Shown piece after piece: positions 1 through 9,700 of a DNA stretch of 26,540 nucleotides. Each line of letters starts with the position of its first letter. Within the stretch, counting starts at the first letter, position 1. The stretch comes from a virus. The position numbers were made by a program, and so were the translations under genes. The stretch covers positions 1 to 26,540 of IMG/VR virus record IMGVR_UViG_3300032326_001795; one strand, 5' to 3'. The notes under the pieces were generated by a model. The model worked only from the letters and a program-made list of their open reading frames with translations. It was not told the DNA's origin and ran no database searches.

Positions 1-19
1 CACTACGTACTCTTGCCAT
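1..19 (-). CDS. First codons of next baseplate-block gene (partial)
   Basis: On the minus strand the stop codon of gp6 (TAA, 21-19) overlaps an ATG at 19 in the arrangement TAATG. The frame stays open to the window edge and reads M-A-R-V-R-S. The same one-base stop/start overlap occurs elsewhere in this block (at 10129), so a translationally coupled downstream gene is likely. In T4 the genes after gp6 are further wedge proteins (gp7, gp8). Six codons are far too few to identify it. Confidence 0.35.
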
Positions 20-3000
20 TAAATTACTCCGCTACCAGGGGCTGTTCGGAGATTGGTGCTGGTCAAAGCCTCAATCACATCTATATTAGTTATGTCTGCT
101 GCATTCACGAATATTTCGTTGGGCGCTGAACGAATCTCATACAAGTCGCCAAAACTCTTTTGTGGATCCAATGGTACCAAGACCACGGAACTGATGATGG
201 TTCCCAACTGACGGTGCAGGTATGCTGCCAGTTCGGAGAAGTAGAAAGTATCACCAAAGTTCCACTTGTCAATGCTGAAGTAGGTGTTCATTTCTGCAAT
301 CACAGAACTCTTAATTTCACTGGTGCTAGCTGTGCTTCCTTGCGCACGAATCACTTTGATATTGGCTCGTAGCTGTTGTGCTGCCTTGGCACCAAACAAG
401 GGCTTGAATACTACGGAGTTTAGCACCACGTTGTCTGAAATCATTTTGTAGTCTTGCAGTCCTTGATATGCTGTGCTTAACTCGTCGATAGTAGGCACAC
501 TGGGCTCCAGCACAGTGCCTGTGGTATCTTTGATCCAGTTTTGATATGCTGTATAGTAGGACTGTGTGACCACATACAGGTCAATGATGTTGGTGGTACC
601 AGGATCAATACGAGTGGTCAGTGGTGAGTTGTGACGATACTGGAAGTAGAGATCTTGGCGGCCAGTGCGTGCAATCCAGCCTGACTGTTGCACCAGCGTG
701 CGAACACCAGCAACGTTGATGCTCAACAGGTAGAATGCACCAACTGAACCATCATCATTGACCTGTTCATATGCATAGAAAATTTGTCCTGGACTCCATT
801 CGCTCTTGACCAGTTCGATGTCATCTAGAGTAGCATAGTCGCTGTTGACTACACCTTGTTCTACCAACAAGAATCTCTGCAGATTATCAAAGTCCACAGT
901 CTGTTGCAGGAACACCAGCTTTTGATTTGAATTTACTTCAGGTGCCACAATTTCCTGAAAGAAGTCTGGATTGTCTGGAACGCCATCGTTGTCACTGTCT
1001 CTGTAGCTGACCAAGACCTGGAAGTCATCAACATATCCATCGCTTTCCACAGGCTGGCCAATGATGTTCATGATCACGTCACCTTCAAGTGGTGCAGAGT
1101 CATCAGGCTGTGTGTTCATGGCCAACACGTTCACAAAGTCCTTGATGATAGTACCTGTTCTGCTGTCATAGATCAGTTGATCACCGTAGAAGAAGAATCG
1201 TGTCTGCAACACTGATCCAAAGTAGTAGGCTAGGCCACGGAATGTCACTGTGTAGTTTTGATTTTCTACAGCAAATTGCACCAACCAACTAGCGTCAGAA
1301 TTTGTGCCTGCAGTTGAACCTGCATTGGCTTGACTCCAAGTAGCATCAGTTGCTAAATTGGTGCTGGTAATAAGATACCAAGAACCAGCAGGTATAATCG
1401 ATCCTTGAGGAGTAGTAATATCGGTGCTGGCATACCCTAGTCCAAAGTCACGGAACAGTTCAATTTGATCGCCCATTTGTTGTTCTATGCTCACAGGAAG
1501 ATCTGTGATAAACAACGGAATGACCTCCCCAACAACTGCACCTGTGGGCACAAAGTTGTTGATGGTTATAGGACCTGCACCTGACGTCAGGTTGCCTAGG
1601 CCGTTGTTGTAGCCATCTCCTACAATGGCTTGAGCGCTAGCCCAAATTTCTGTGCGCTCATCAGGACGAGTTGGCACACCTGATTGCAGTCGATTGTTGC
1701 GATCAAAATAGTAAGGCTGTCCATTGATAACTGGTGCAACAAATTTAATCAAGCTACCAACTTGCACATATCTAAAACCAGTTCCGCTGCTGGTACCAAC
1801 TGGAATGGGAGTACCTGCAGAGTTCTTGAAGTAGCCTGTGGTTTCGTTGGCCAGCGTGGTACTTTGTTGCCAAGTAGATCCTGCAGTAGTGCCCGAATTA
1901 ATTGACACTCGCGGAAAGTTTGCATAATAAAATTGCTTCATAGTGGCTTCAATCAGCTGCGGTTGCACACTGTTGGTCACAAAATCTGCAATTTCATTGC
2001 GGTTGGTCCAGCCAAACAAAATTGTAGGCAATATGTTGTTTTCCCACAATGCACCATCACTGCTGAATGTGTTAGTGCTGCTATACTTGCCGGTGTTGTC
2101 CACTAGATCCAAGTAACGACTGGTGCCAATACTGGCACGATTCAGAGCCTTGCTCTTGATGATGCTGTTGTATTGCGTGTATGGAAACAAGTTGTAGTCT
2201 TCGCCGTTGACCATGCGATTCTGTGTGTAGAATCTAGCAGGAGCACGTTGTTTAATTGCTTCAATGGGTTCACGAGCCTGTGCATTAGTAACAGGTTGTG
2301 TGATACCACAGGTAAAAGTGATGGTCTGCAGGTTTCCATTACGATCAGTGTAGCTGATGGGAATACTCACACTCTGCATTTCAGAAGGGTTGATAATGTA
2401 TTGCAGGCCGTTGCTGGCGCGAGTGTAGCATCGGAAAATGCCCACAGGAATTTCACTGAACACCCCGTCGCCAAACACCAGGGTAATTTGGTCGTTGGTT
2501 CTGCTGGTGGTGCTGTAGATGGGACGCAATTCTACCTGTTGTTCTGCTGCGGCAGTGTACACACTTTCCACATACTCCCACTCTCTAGTGATATTGCCAA
2601 CGTTGTCTAACTGAAACAACCAACGGTCTTCATTGTTAACACCTTCTACGTTGATATTGACTGTGCGGTTGCTGATACGTTCAGCAAGGTTGAAGTCTGT
2701 GTTGATCAAGGTGCCTTGCTTGAACGCAAAGAAATAACCAGTGTTGGCGCTCTGAAAACCCAGTTGGTCGTTGCGGAACAAGATGTTGAATGGTGAATTT
2801 GGCTGTGGCGATGGTTCATACACATAGTCACGACCCACACTGGTAGATGTTACGGCTTCAAAAGGCATGCTGACACCATCAATGGTAGAGTTGTAGGGCA
2901 CCACAGGCAAAAAGCCAGGCAGCAAGTTGATAGCATATTCTTCAGTTCGCACACCCAGTATGGTTTGGCGATTGCCTGGACGGCCAATTCGTTGGCTGTC

Positions 3001-3495
3001 TACTAATGCAGCATTGATGATAGCAGTAAATTGTTCCTGCCAATCAGGGTTTGTGGGATCAGCCCAGTCCACTGTGACGTTGCTGAGGTTGATACCATTG
3101 TAGTCTGTGACGTTTTCTGTGGTAGTCACGTTGAACACTTTGAGGAAACCGCTGGCCGCTGTGTTGCGTTTGGGATCATAGCTGACCAGGTTTGCCAGGC
3201 GCACCACACTGTCACGACGCTCAGCAGTGTCCATGTAGTTTTCGCGAGTGTTGAGATCAGTACGGAAAGCCAAACTCTGGCCCATGAACGCAATGATGTC
3301 CAACAGCGCAATAAATTCTGAACTTTCAATGTAGTCATTGAATGTTTCGGGATAGTACAAACGAATGTAATCTACAAAACTCTTGCGCAGAGTTTCAAAG
3401 TCGTAGCTTTGGAAGTCAGCTTCCCGGTAGGTCTGATATATTTGTTTCCAATCTTCTACGCCGAAAATTGCTGTTTGTCTAGTGGTTTTTGCCAT
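19..3495 (-). CDS. 6: Baseplate wedge protein gp6
   Basis: T4 gp6-type wedge subunit. In the family it forms the ring that joins neighbouring wedges around the central hub and transmits the conformational change on contraction. The N-terminal 110 residues carry the well-conserved part (YPETFNDYIESSEFIALLD and LAFRTDLNTRENYMDTAERR). The C-terminal region (VKVIRAQGSTASTSEIKSSV, then a WNFGDTFYFSEL segment) fits the gp6/gpJ-like domain. It is 1158 residues against 660 in T4, with the extra length in the middle. Around residues 833-841 there is a DxDxDGxxD loop that resembles a calcium-binding loop. The ATG at 3495 is preceded by a late-promoter box about 30 nt upstream. It follows gp25 with a 56-nt gap and is last but one in the visible late operon. 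Confident assignment. Confidence 0.93.
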   Translation of the reverse strand: MAKTTRQTAIFGVEDWKQIYQTYREADFQSYDFETLRKSFVDYIRLYYPETFNDYIESSEFIALLDIIAFMGQSLAFRTDLNTRENYMDTAERRDSVVRLANLVSYDPKRNTAASGFLKVFNVTTTENVTDYNGINLSNVTVDWADPTNPDWQEQFTAIINAALVDSQRIGRPGNRQTILGVRTEEYAINLLPGFLPVVPYNSTIDGVSMPFEAVTSTSVGRDYVYEPSPQPNSPFNILFRNDQLGFQSANTGYFFAFKQGTLINTDFNLAERISNRTVNINVEGVNNEDRWLFQLDNVGNITREWEYVESVYTAAAEQQVELRPIYSTTSRTNDQITLVFGDGVFSEIPVGIFRCYTRASNGLQYIINPSEMQSVSIPISYTDRNGNLQTITFTCGITQPVTNAQAREPIEAIKQRAPARFYTQNRMVNGEDYNLFPYTQYNSIIKSKALNRASIGTSRYLDLVDNTGKYSSTNTFSSDGALWENNILPTILFGWTNRNEIADFVTNSVQPQLIEATMKQFYYANFPRVSINSGTTAGSTWQQSTTLANETTGYFKNSAGTPIPVGTSSGTGFRYVQVGSLIKFVAPVINGQPYYFDRNNRLQSGVPTRPDERTEIWASAQAIVGDGYNNGLGNLTSGAGPITINNFVPTGAVVGEVIPLFITDLPVSIEQQMGDQIELFRDFGLGYASTDITTPQGSIIPAGSWYLITSTNLATDATWSQANAGSTAGTNSDASWLVQFAVENQNYTVTFRGLAYYFGSVLQTRFFFYGDQLIYDSRTGTIIKDFVNVLAMNTQPDDSAPLEGDVIMNIIGQPVESDGYVDDFQVLVSYRDSDNDGVPDNPDFFQEIVAPEVNSNQKLVFLQQTVDFDNLQRFLLVEQGVVNSDYATLDDIELVKSEWSPGQIFYAYEQVNDDGSVGAFYLLSINVAGVRTLVQQSGWIARTGRQDLYFQYRHNSPLTTRIDPGTTNIIDLYVVTQSYYTAYQNWIKDTTGTVLEPSVPTIDELSTAYQGLQDYKMISDNVVLNSVVFKPLFGAKAAQQLRANIKVIRAQGSTASTSEIKSSVIAEMNTYFSIDKWNFGDTFYFSELAAYLHRQLGTIISSVVLVPLDPQKSFGDLYEIRSAPNEIFVNAADITNIDVIEALTSTNLRTAPGSGVI

Positions 3496-3524
3496 GCTCG
3501 TTGAACCTTTTTGTCACCTTGAAG

Positions 3525-3553
3525 TATTTATGGAGACTAAAAACGGCGCAGTT
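3525..3553 (-). promoter_or_regulatory. Composite late promoter upstream of gp6
   Basis: On the minus strand the sequence reads CCATAAATACTTC. Its core TAAATA (3530-3525) matches the T4-type late -10 box (TATAAATA). Exactly 8 nt upstream lies the 15-mer AACTGCGCCGTTTTT (3553-3539). The same 15-mer stands at the same 8-nt distance from another TAAATA box at 12472-12500. The position corresponds to a -35 region. The gp6 ATG lies about 30 nt downstream of the box. Confidence 0.7.
3539..3553 (-). repeat. 15-bp late-promoter upstream element, copy 1
   Basis: AACTGCGCCGTTTTT on the minus strand, overlapping the gp25 stop codon. Its first 12 bases are a near-perfect palindrome (AAC-x-GCGC-x-GTT). 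The identical 15-mer is at 12486-12500. The stem it could form (3-4 bp) is too weak for an intrinsic terminator. A protein-binding site is the better reading. Confidence 0.75.
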
Positions 3554-3926
3554 ATACGTAGCTGGCTATGCGTTGTTGCTGGTCAAAGAAAATGCTGAGT
3601 TGTTCAGCTGTAGTGGTAGGTACCACAGTGAGTTCAATCTGAATCAAGATTCCGTTTTCTTGCGGAAAGGCCTGTACCTGACTGATAAAGATTCTGGGGT
3701 CGCCGCCTGCTACACGTTGTACTTCTTGCTGTATCGAAGTTTGTGTTTGCTCAGTTTGAGGTTCAAACACAAAACTCCACAATGTGGTACCATAAGCCGG
3801 ACGACCTGGCAGTTGCCCTGGACGAATATTGAATGCGTTCAATAGGTCACGTTTAATCAACTCAAAGTCTGTGAGAGTGAACTTTTTGAATTGGTCAATG
3901 GTGTTGAAGCCGATAAATGTGGTCAT
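3552..3926 (-). CDS. 25: Baseplate wedge protein gp25
   Basis: Small wedge component of the gp25-like family, shared by all contractile injection systems. In T4 it forms part of the inner baseplate core together with gp6 and gp53 and helps nucleate the sheath. The 124-residue length is close to T4's 132. Diagnostic features are the early R-D-L-L-N-A-F run, the G-R-P-A-Y-G-T-T-L-W segment around residues 40-50, and a C-terminal beta segment with an I-Q-I-E-L-T-V-V-P pattern. The gene starts 8 nt after the stop of the 469-residue protein. No Shine-Dalgarno sequence is visible: the upstream bases are instead an ATAAATA late box that overlaps the preceding stop codon. Confidence 0.9.
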   Translation of the reverse strand: MTTFIGFNTIDQFKKFTLTDFELIKRDLLNAFNIRPGQLPGRPAYGTTLWSFVFEPQTEQTQTSIQQEVQRVAGGDPRIFISQVQAFPQENGILIQIELTVVPTTTAEQLSIFFDQQQRIASYV

Positions 3927-3931
3927 GTCAA

Positions 3932-3938
3932 TATTTAT
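3932..3938 (-). promoter_or_regulatory. Late promoter box directly before gp25
   Basis: Minus-strand ATAAATA (3938-3932) lies 5 nt before the gp25 ATG at 3926 and includes the TAA stop codon of the upstream gene. If used like a T4 late -10 box, transcription would begin at or next to the A of the start codon. It lacks the 15-mer upstream element present at the other two strong late boxes. It may therefore be weak or accidental, since A/T-rich stop-start junctions can produce the motif. Confidence 0.45.
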
Positions 3939-5344
3939 CGGCGTTGAAGTTGAGTTTTTACTTGTTCAATTAACTGAACACTGCTGTTGATTCTAGCAAT
4001 CAAATTGTCAATCTGTTTCAACAACAGGTCCAATTGTGCTATCAAACTTGGTGAAATTGGCAAAGATGTTGATGCTTGTTGTCGCAGAACAGACACTTGC
4101 GATTTCAAGGTAGTCAATGTTGTTTTATAGCTTTCTAATTTGTTTTGTCGAATCAGCGCATTTTGTGTTGTAGTAGTTTGTTGTGCTACAGCATTGACCA
4201 AATCTTGTGTGGCCACAAAAGATGTTTGCAGTGCGTTGGCTTGATCCAACAGCACAGGATTCACTGGTTCAGCTCCGTAGATCAAAGGCGGAACTTTAGC
4301 ATTGCCCACAATTCTATTGGTTGCTGCATCTAATCTAGCACGATCTGTTGTATCAGTTACTCCCACAGGCTCTGCTTCATTGACCATAGAGTTATTGACT
4401 TTGCTGTCAGCAAAATCTACAGCGTAGGCTCCATCTCTAACATACTGACTAAACACAGTTGATGCTTCGTCAGGCACAGATTGTCCATTGAGCCAGGCCA
4501 CTGCTATTTCAGGTGCTTTGGCCACACTCAACAATGCACCTGCTTGACTTCTTGGCGGTAGATTTTCAATGGCTATACCAATGTCCTGCAGATAAGTTAG
4601 CGCAGCAGACATTAGATCCAGCTGAATTTGTTGTTGTGTGTTTTCTGCCAACAGCAATTCTTGCGCTGTTTTGATACCGTTGAGACCAGTCCATACATTT
4701 GGACTTTTCAACACGCCCACTGTAGAGCCTTGACCCGATTCCCACAAAGCCAAAGCAGATGATTTGATATAACCTGCTGCTGCTAACTGTGGAACAGACA
4801 ATGCGTAGCGCCCCAGCCCTTGTTGGGTCAACACTTCAGAAGGCTGATTTACCAACTTGTGTAACTGTGCTAACACACTGGTGATTTGCACCGCAGACAA
4901 CCCAGCGATGCTTTCTGTGGCTGTTGGTTGTTTGGAATAATCAGCCACAGTAATACCATTGGTCACAGGGTATGTTGCTATCACCGTAGCAATGGTTTTT
5001 GCTGGCGATGGCTGTTGTGTCTGAATAGAAGTCTGTGATATCTGTTGCAGCAGTTGGGACTCAGCTGTGACTAGTCCATTAGCTGTTTGAGTAGCCGCAG
5101 ATATCACGTCACCAGCCTGCAGCCCTATCAGTGAGCCACTGGCCAACTGCTGATTGAAAATTCGTTGTGCTGCATCACGACCCAGATCTGGCGGCCCACT
5201 GATTACCACAGTTTTATTTTGTGTAGCAGTAATAGTCACCCCAGCTGGCACAGGTGGTGAACCCGGAGGCGTTTGAATATTGTTGGTTGAGCCAACAATG
5301 TTGCTTTGGGCAGCACCTGGGTTAACAAATGTAAACTGTGACAT
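3935..5344 (-). CDS. Unknown structural-type protein in baseplate operon (469 aa)
   Basis: Not recognised with certainty. It lies between the gp5-like spike gene (3-nt gap, TAA-CAC-ATG) and gp25, so it is expected to be late and baseplate- or hub-associated. Residues 1-130 are rich in Q, T, S, A and P with little predicted fold. A more globular middle around residues 150-270 contains LSVPQLAAAGYIKSSALALW, then VLKSPNVWTGLNG and a run of helices. That segment is reminiscent of parts of phage tail-tip or hub proteins linked to cell-wall processing, but this is an impression, not a match I can verify. Residues from about 370 to the end are Q/L/T-rich and likely alpha-helical coiled coil, ending Q-L-Q-R-R. 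No catalytic motif is evident. It is a possible supplier of the cell-wall-lytic activity missing from the neighbouring spike protein. Confidence 0.75.
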   Translation of the reverse strand: MSQFTFVNPGAAQSNIVGSTNNIQTPPGSPPVPAGVTITATQNKTVVISGPPDLGRDAAQRIFNQQLASGSLIGLQAGDVISAATQTANGLVTAESQLLQQISQTSIQTQQPSPAKTIATVIATYPVTNGITVADYSKQPTATESIAGLSAVQITSVLAQLHKLVNQPSEVLTQQGLGRYALSVPQLAAAGYIKSSALALWESGQGSTVGVLKSPNVWTGLNGIKTAQELLLAENTQQQIQLDLMSAALTYLQDIGIAIENLPPRSQAGALLSVAKAPEIAVAWLNGQSVPDEASTVFSQYVRDGAYAVDFADSKVNNSMVNEAEPVGVTDTTDRARLDAATNRIVGNAKVPPLIYGAEPVNPVLLDQANALQTSFVATQDLVNAVAQQTTTTQNALIRQNKLESYKTTLTTLKSQVSVLRQQASTSLPISPSLIAQLDLLLKQIDNLIARINSSVQLIEQVKTQLQRR

Positions 5345-5347
5345 GTG

Positions 5348-6769
5348 TTAGACCTTGACCCCTTTGTTATGGAACGGGTACGGTTCGTGAGTAGGAGCAC
5401 GATTGACCACGCTGGCCAAGCCTTTGTCCACTGTTTTCCATCCTGTGCTAGCATCAAACGTCACGTCTGGCATCAGATTCATAGGAATGACAGCAGGTCG
5501 TGGTATGTTTGCTGCTTTTGGACCATTGAGATCAATAGTGCCGGCTGTGGCCACTATGGCGCTGCCACCATTGATGCTGACGGTTTTGCCCTGCAGTCCC
5601 AGAGTACCATCAGCTCTAATAGCCAATGCTTGACCAGTGTACACTGATATATTTTTCTTGGCCAACAAAACGAAATCAGTATCAGTTTCAATCTGCATTG
5701 CTTCTTTGCTTTTAACCTTGATGTTTTTGCCAGCAAACATATTGATACTGCCATCAGCATGCAGGTTAAGATCGCCTTGTGTGCGCACATTAACTGAATT
5801 ACTGCTGTAGAGATCAATTGTGCCTTCGCTACCAAACTCCAACCAGCTTTGCCCATTGGCATGAATGATGTAGAAAAAGTCTCCGGAGTCACTCATGGTA
5901 ATCTGATGTCCTTTGGATGTGCGCAGGCGAATCAGCTGGTCTTTGCCGTCCACTGATCCATCATCCATGACCAAGGTGTGACCACCTGTGCGTCCAATTA
6001 CTTTGGTGTCGGTGGGAGTAATAGAACCTTGATCAATTCTGGTCAATACTTCTTCTTGTGTGAAACCACCTTGATATATTGGCCTGCCAGGTGTGCTGAT
6101 GCCAAACACTTGACTGGGACTTTCACGCTGACTGCTGCTGGCTATAGGTCCTCGTTGAACATCATTGATAAGACCTTGCTGAAACATAGTGGCTGCTGCC
6201 ACAGTATGCACTGGTTTGGGTTGTTCAAAGAATCTGGGATTATTGACAATAGCAGGGTTGGATGCATTGATTTCTGACACTGGCAACTGAGGTGCATTTT
6301 CAAAATACTTTTTTTGATTCTCGTTGGTGGTAACTGCTGCTGTAGATGCTCCTACAGCTGGCACCATGTGCGATGTGCCTTGATCAGGAATTACTCCAAT
6401 GTAGTAGCCTTTGTCACGTTCGCCGTTGACAAATATGCACATGACTTTGACACCAATATCCGGGGGCGTAAACCACATACCATAACTGTTGCGGTTGCCT
6501 GGATATGTGCCTACGCCTGTGACTGTGCCTGGGTTGATGGGTGTTGCTCCAAAGAAACTAGGCAAATATTCCACAGTGGTCCATTTGGTTTCATCTTCCA
6601 TACTACCGTCAGCAAATGTTTCTATAAACACCTGCAGTCGCCCCGATCGTGTGGCATCAACGTTGCTCATGACTGTGCCAATAAATGGACCGGGCTGTGT
6701 GGGCACGCCGCCACGATCTGGCTTGTAGTTTTGTGGCGTACCTCGACTGCGTTGAATATTTTCGCTCAT
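5348..6769 (-). CDS. 5: gp5-like baseplate hub/spike protein without lysozyme domain
   Basis: Central spike of the T4 gp5/VgrG type, which pierces the outer envelope during tail contraction. Residues ~25-150 look like the OB-fold domain (GPFIGTVMSNVDATRSGRLQ, then GTVTGVGTYPGNRNSYGMWF and a V-M-C-I-F-V-N-G-E-R-D-K-G-Y-Y-I-G-V strand pair). From about residue 265 a repetitive beta region begins (GGHTLVMDDGS, RTSKGHQITMSDSGD), followed by short alternating repeats (GDLNLHADGSINMFAGKNIK) typical of the gp5 triple beta-helix. T4 gp5 has 575 residues with a lysozyme domain between these parts. Here the protein is 473 residues and that domain is absent. The start at 6769 has an AAAGGA ribosome site in the 9-nt gap from the upstream gene. 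Confidence 0.85.
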   Translation of the reverse strand: MSENIQRSRGTPQNYKPDRGGVPTQPGPFIGTVMSNVDATRSGRLQVFIETFADGSMEDETKWTTVEYLPSFFGATPINPGTVTGVGTYPGNRNSYGMWFTPPDIGVKVMCIFVNGERDKGYYIGVIPDQGTSHMVPAVGASTAAVTTNENQKKYFENAPQLPVSEINASNPAIVNNPRFFEQPKPVHTVAAATMFQQGLINDVQRGPIASSSQRESPSQVFGISTPGRPIYQGGFTQEEVLTRIDQGSITPTDTKVIGRTGGHTLVMDDGSVDGKDQLIRLRTSKGHQITMSDSGDFFYIIHANGQSWLEFGSEGTIDLYSSNSVNVRTQGDLNLHADGSINMFAGKNIKVKSKEAMQIETDTDFVLLAKKNISVYTGQALAIRADGTLGLQGKTVSINGGSAIVATAGTIDLNGPKAANIPRPAVIPMNLMPDVTFDASTGWKTVDKGLASVVNRAPTHEPYPFHNKGVKV

Positions 6770-6778
6770 GCGTGTCCT

Positions 6779-9700
6779 TTATGTATCTACTGAAATTTGT
6801 TGAGTAGATTGATCTGTGATTTGTGGCCGTTGATTCTGTGCGGTTGGCGCCGGTAGATTAACTGGCTCTACTCCGTCGCCGTCAGCAGGAAGATTTTGAG
6901 CATTCAAAATAGCTGCTGGATCAAGTGTTGTAGCTTGTGCAATGTTACTAGCAGATCGTTGTACTGTGTCAATCACAGCTGGTGCAGCCAATGCTCCTCC
7001 ACCAGGCAATGTCAGGGAACTTGGTGATACAGCATCGCTGGCTCTGGCAGATCTACCATCTGCTTCCACAGACACACTGGCAGGTTGCGAAGCGGCTGTG
7101 TTGCGTTGTTCTGTGACTGGAAAGTTGTACAGCGATCCTTCGATGGTTTGCTCAAATTTGCCTTGTCGGAATTCACTGGTGCATTTTAGAGCCTGATAAA
7201 CATAACTCTGTATGGGTTGTCTATCAGTGCCCCCAAATCTTGAATACGGATCAGCTAGACCTGTGTCAAGATCATAATCTTCGGGTCGTTGCCATGCTAT
7301 CTCAAACATGACCTGCTGGCTGTCAAAGTTAATTGTACCATCGGGCAAAAATCCCTGGTATTGAAAGTTTTTGGGATCAACACCAGCGGCCAGGCTGCCC
7401 TGTTGTATCCAACCTGGGTCACCAACTATTCGCAGTTTGGTTTTGGCCAAATCACTGGGATTGTACAAATACTGCGCGGCGTTGGATGATATTTCGTTGC
7501 CTTTGCCGTCGGCACCGGTGCGAGATTCTGAACTACTGGCTTGATAAACATACATTGGAATTTCTCGCATGCTGGAAGTGTATTTTCTGCGAATGGTTTC
7601 TGTAGCGTTATTGCCCGGCTCGCTGCCGCTCACTGTCATGTTGTACAAGGAATTAAATGTTGCTTGATAATCCAACACTGCTGTGTTTTGTCCTGTGAAC
7701 CAATATTTGTAACTTTTGTGCAAGCCATTGAATTTGGGTATAGGAAAATACTTGCTGTCAAAGTTTGTGACTGTGTAAGGACTGATGATGTAACGAATAT
7801 CGTAGGCATAATCATTCCTTTTGTAATCGTACTCGTTGGTTCGAGGAATAGACTCCATGGTAATGTTGAACCAACTGACTTTGGCAGTAGCAGGAGCACC
7901 TGTGGGATTTTCCAATGGTATGCCCAGTTCATCTGTCATTACTTCTTGATCAACTGTGCGAGCCTGCTGTGTGATATATGTGCTGTTGCGAATGGTCAAG
8001 TCTATGACCTGCAGCAACTGCTGACCAGCTGTGACAGCTGAATTTCTCAAAGTATTGTCCACTTGACTCTTGCGAGGATCCAGACTGTTGGGATCCTGGG
8101 TAGCTGGTTTGCCCATGGGACTTTTGGCAATATTCTTGATAACGTTGGTGGGTTTGGTAATGGACGCATCGCGAATACTTTCTGCACCGTTGGCAAACAC
8201 AATTTCATAACGGTCAGCATATTCGTATTTGCCATCTTGCACTAGCTTTTGCTGAAAGTCATTCATGGCGCCCATGAGTCCTTGACGAATTGTAGGTTTG
8301 CTAGAAGGAGCTGCATTGGCTTTGGGCGGTGACGCAGGATTTGTGTTTGGGGCCGTATTGACAGATGCAGTGCCGTACACTGCATCGCCGCCTAGAAGAC
8401 CCCCCACAGTGTTGTCAGTGAGTTCAATGTCATAGGGGATGGTTCCACGAGCTTGCCCGCCTGCTACCAGTTGTCCCACGGGTGCACAAACAAAATCGTA
8501 TGTGACTAATTTGTTGTTGACACTCCAGTTGATTTTTTGAATCCTGAACGGGAAAAATTTTTCCACAGCGGCGTTGGGATCAGTTAGGCCGTTGGTTTCG
8601 CCAACGTTGCGAATGAGGTTTCCAAAACGATCCCATCCATACCATCTAATGGCCAATAGGTATTGTACCGCTGTGTAGTTGACTTTGCCTGCGCCGTCTT
8701 TGGGCACATGATCTTGCACTGCTGCATATATTCTGTCCAGCAAGGTAATGCCATTGGGCTCAATCACAGTGAATTTTAGCTCACTGGCCATGTGCGCTGC
8801 TTGTGTTTGCTTGCCAGGAAATGATGTGTCAATAGTCAAGCTATCTATGTAAAAATCCACATCAAAGTAGGGATTGCGACCAGCAGTGTTGTTTGGTGTA
8901 GAAGTAACTTCACTGGGAGATGTAACGGCGTTAGACGCTGGAGCGCCGCCGCTTTGAAACAACAAGTTGCTGCCGTTGAGTGTTCGAACTTTTGAAGTCA
9001 CAAGGTTTTTGTAGGCCTCTGGAGTCATCAAATACACTGATATTCCATAGGTATAACTAGCAAATCGATCCAAAATGTTGTCTCGTGGCTGTACTGTTTG
9101 ATCAGCATTGTAGGCATTGTTGACTTCGACTGCTCTAGCGCCCGCTGACGGGTTGGGGTTTTCGTCGTTGGCTCCTGCGCCAAGTGCAGTTTTTGGAGTA
9201 ACCGAAGGAGGTACCGCATCTGGACCAGCACTGCCACCACCGCCTTCGCCACCTTGTCCTGGGTCGTTGGGATTGACCACTGTTGGTGGCGGGGGTGCCG
9301 GCAGCGGCGCACCACCTTGTCCGTCGTCCTGACTGGTACTAGTGCCTTGAGTTGTTGCAAATGTTTTTGTTGGTCCGTTGGTGTTGGTGTCAGTATCGCC
9401 AGTTTGAGTGGTAGGTACCTGGTCAGCGTTGCTGGGCGTGCCTGTGGCAGTAGGAGGTTGTAAGCGACCTGTTTCCGCATCAGTTTCCAGGGGCTGTTGC
9501 TTGATGGGGTTTGGTACTGCATCGTCACTGACTGTTTGTCCTGCTGTTTTAGGAGGTGGCGGTACCACAGGAGGCAGTTGATCAATTTCTGCTCTTGTTT
9601 GAGTTATCCTTGCTTCGAGTCTTGCTATTTTAGATTCTTCGCTTTGAATACCGCGTTGGTTTTCAGCTTCTGTCCTAGCCGCTGCTTCGGCTGATAGCAA

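Noticed and set aside
3539-3553. AACTGCGCCGTTTTT as an intrinsic terminator
   Set aside because: The stem would be only 3-4 bp around a 6-nt loop, too weak. The fixed 8-nt distance to a late box in both copies favours a promoter element, though termination is not excluded.
9028-9585. 185-codon second frame on the minus strand inside the 1015-residue gene
   Set aside because: It lies over the Pro/Gly/Thr linker, where biased composition keeps other frames open. There is no start context of its own and no recognisable protein features.
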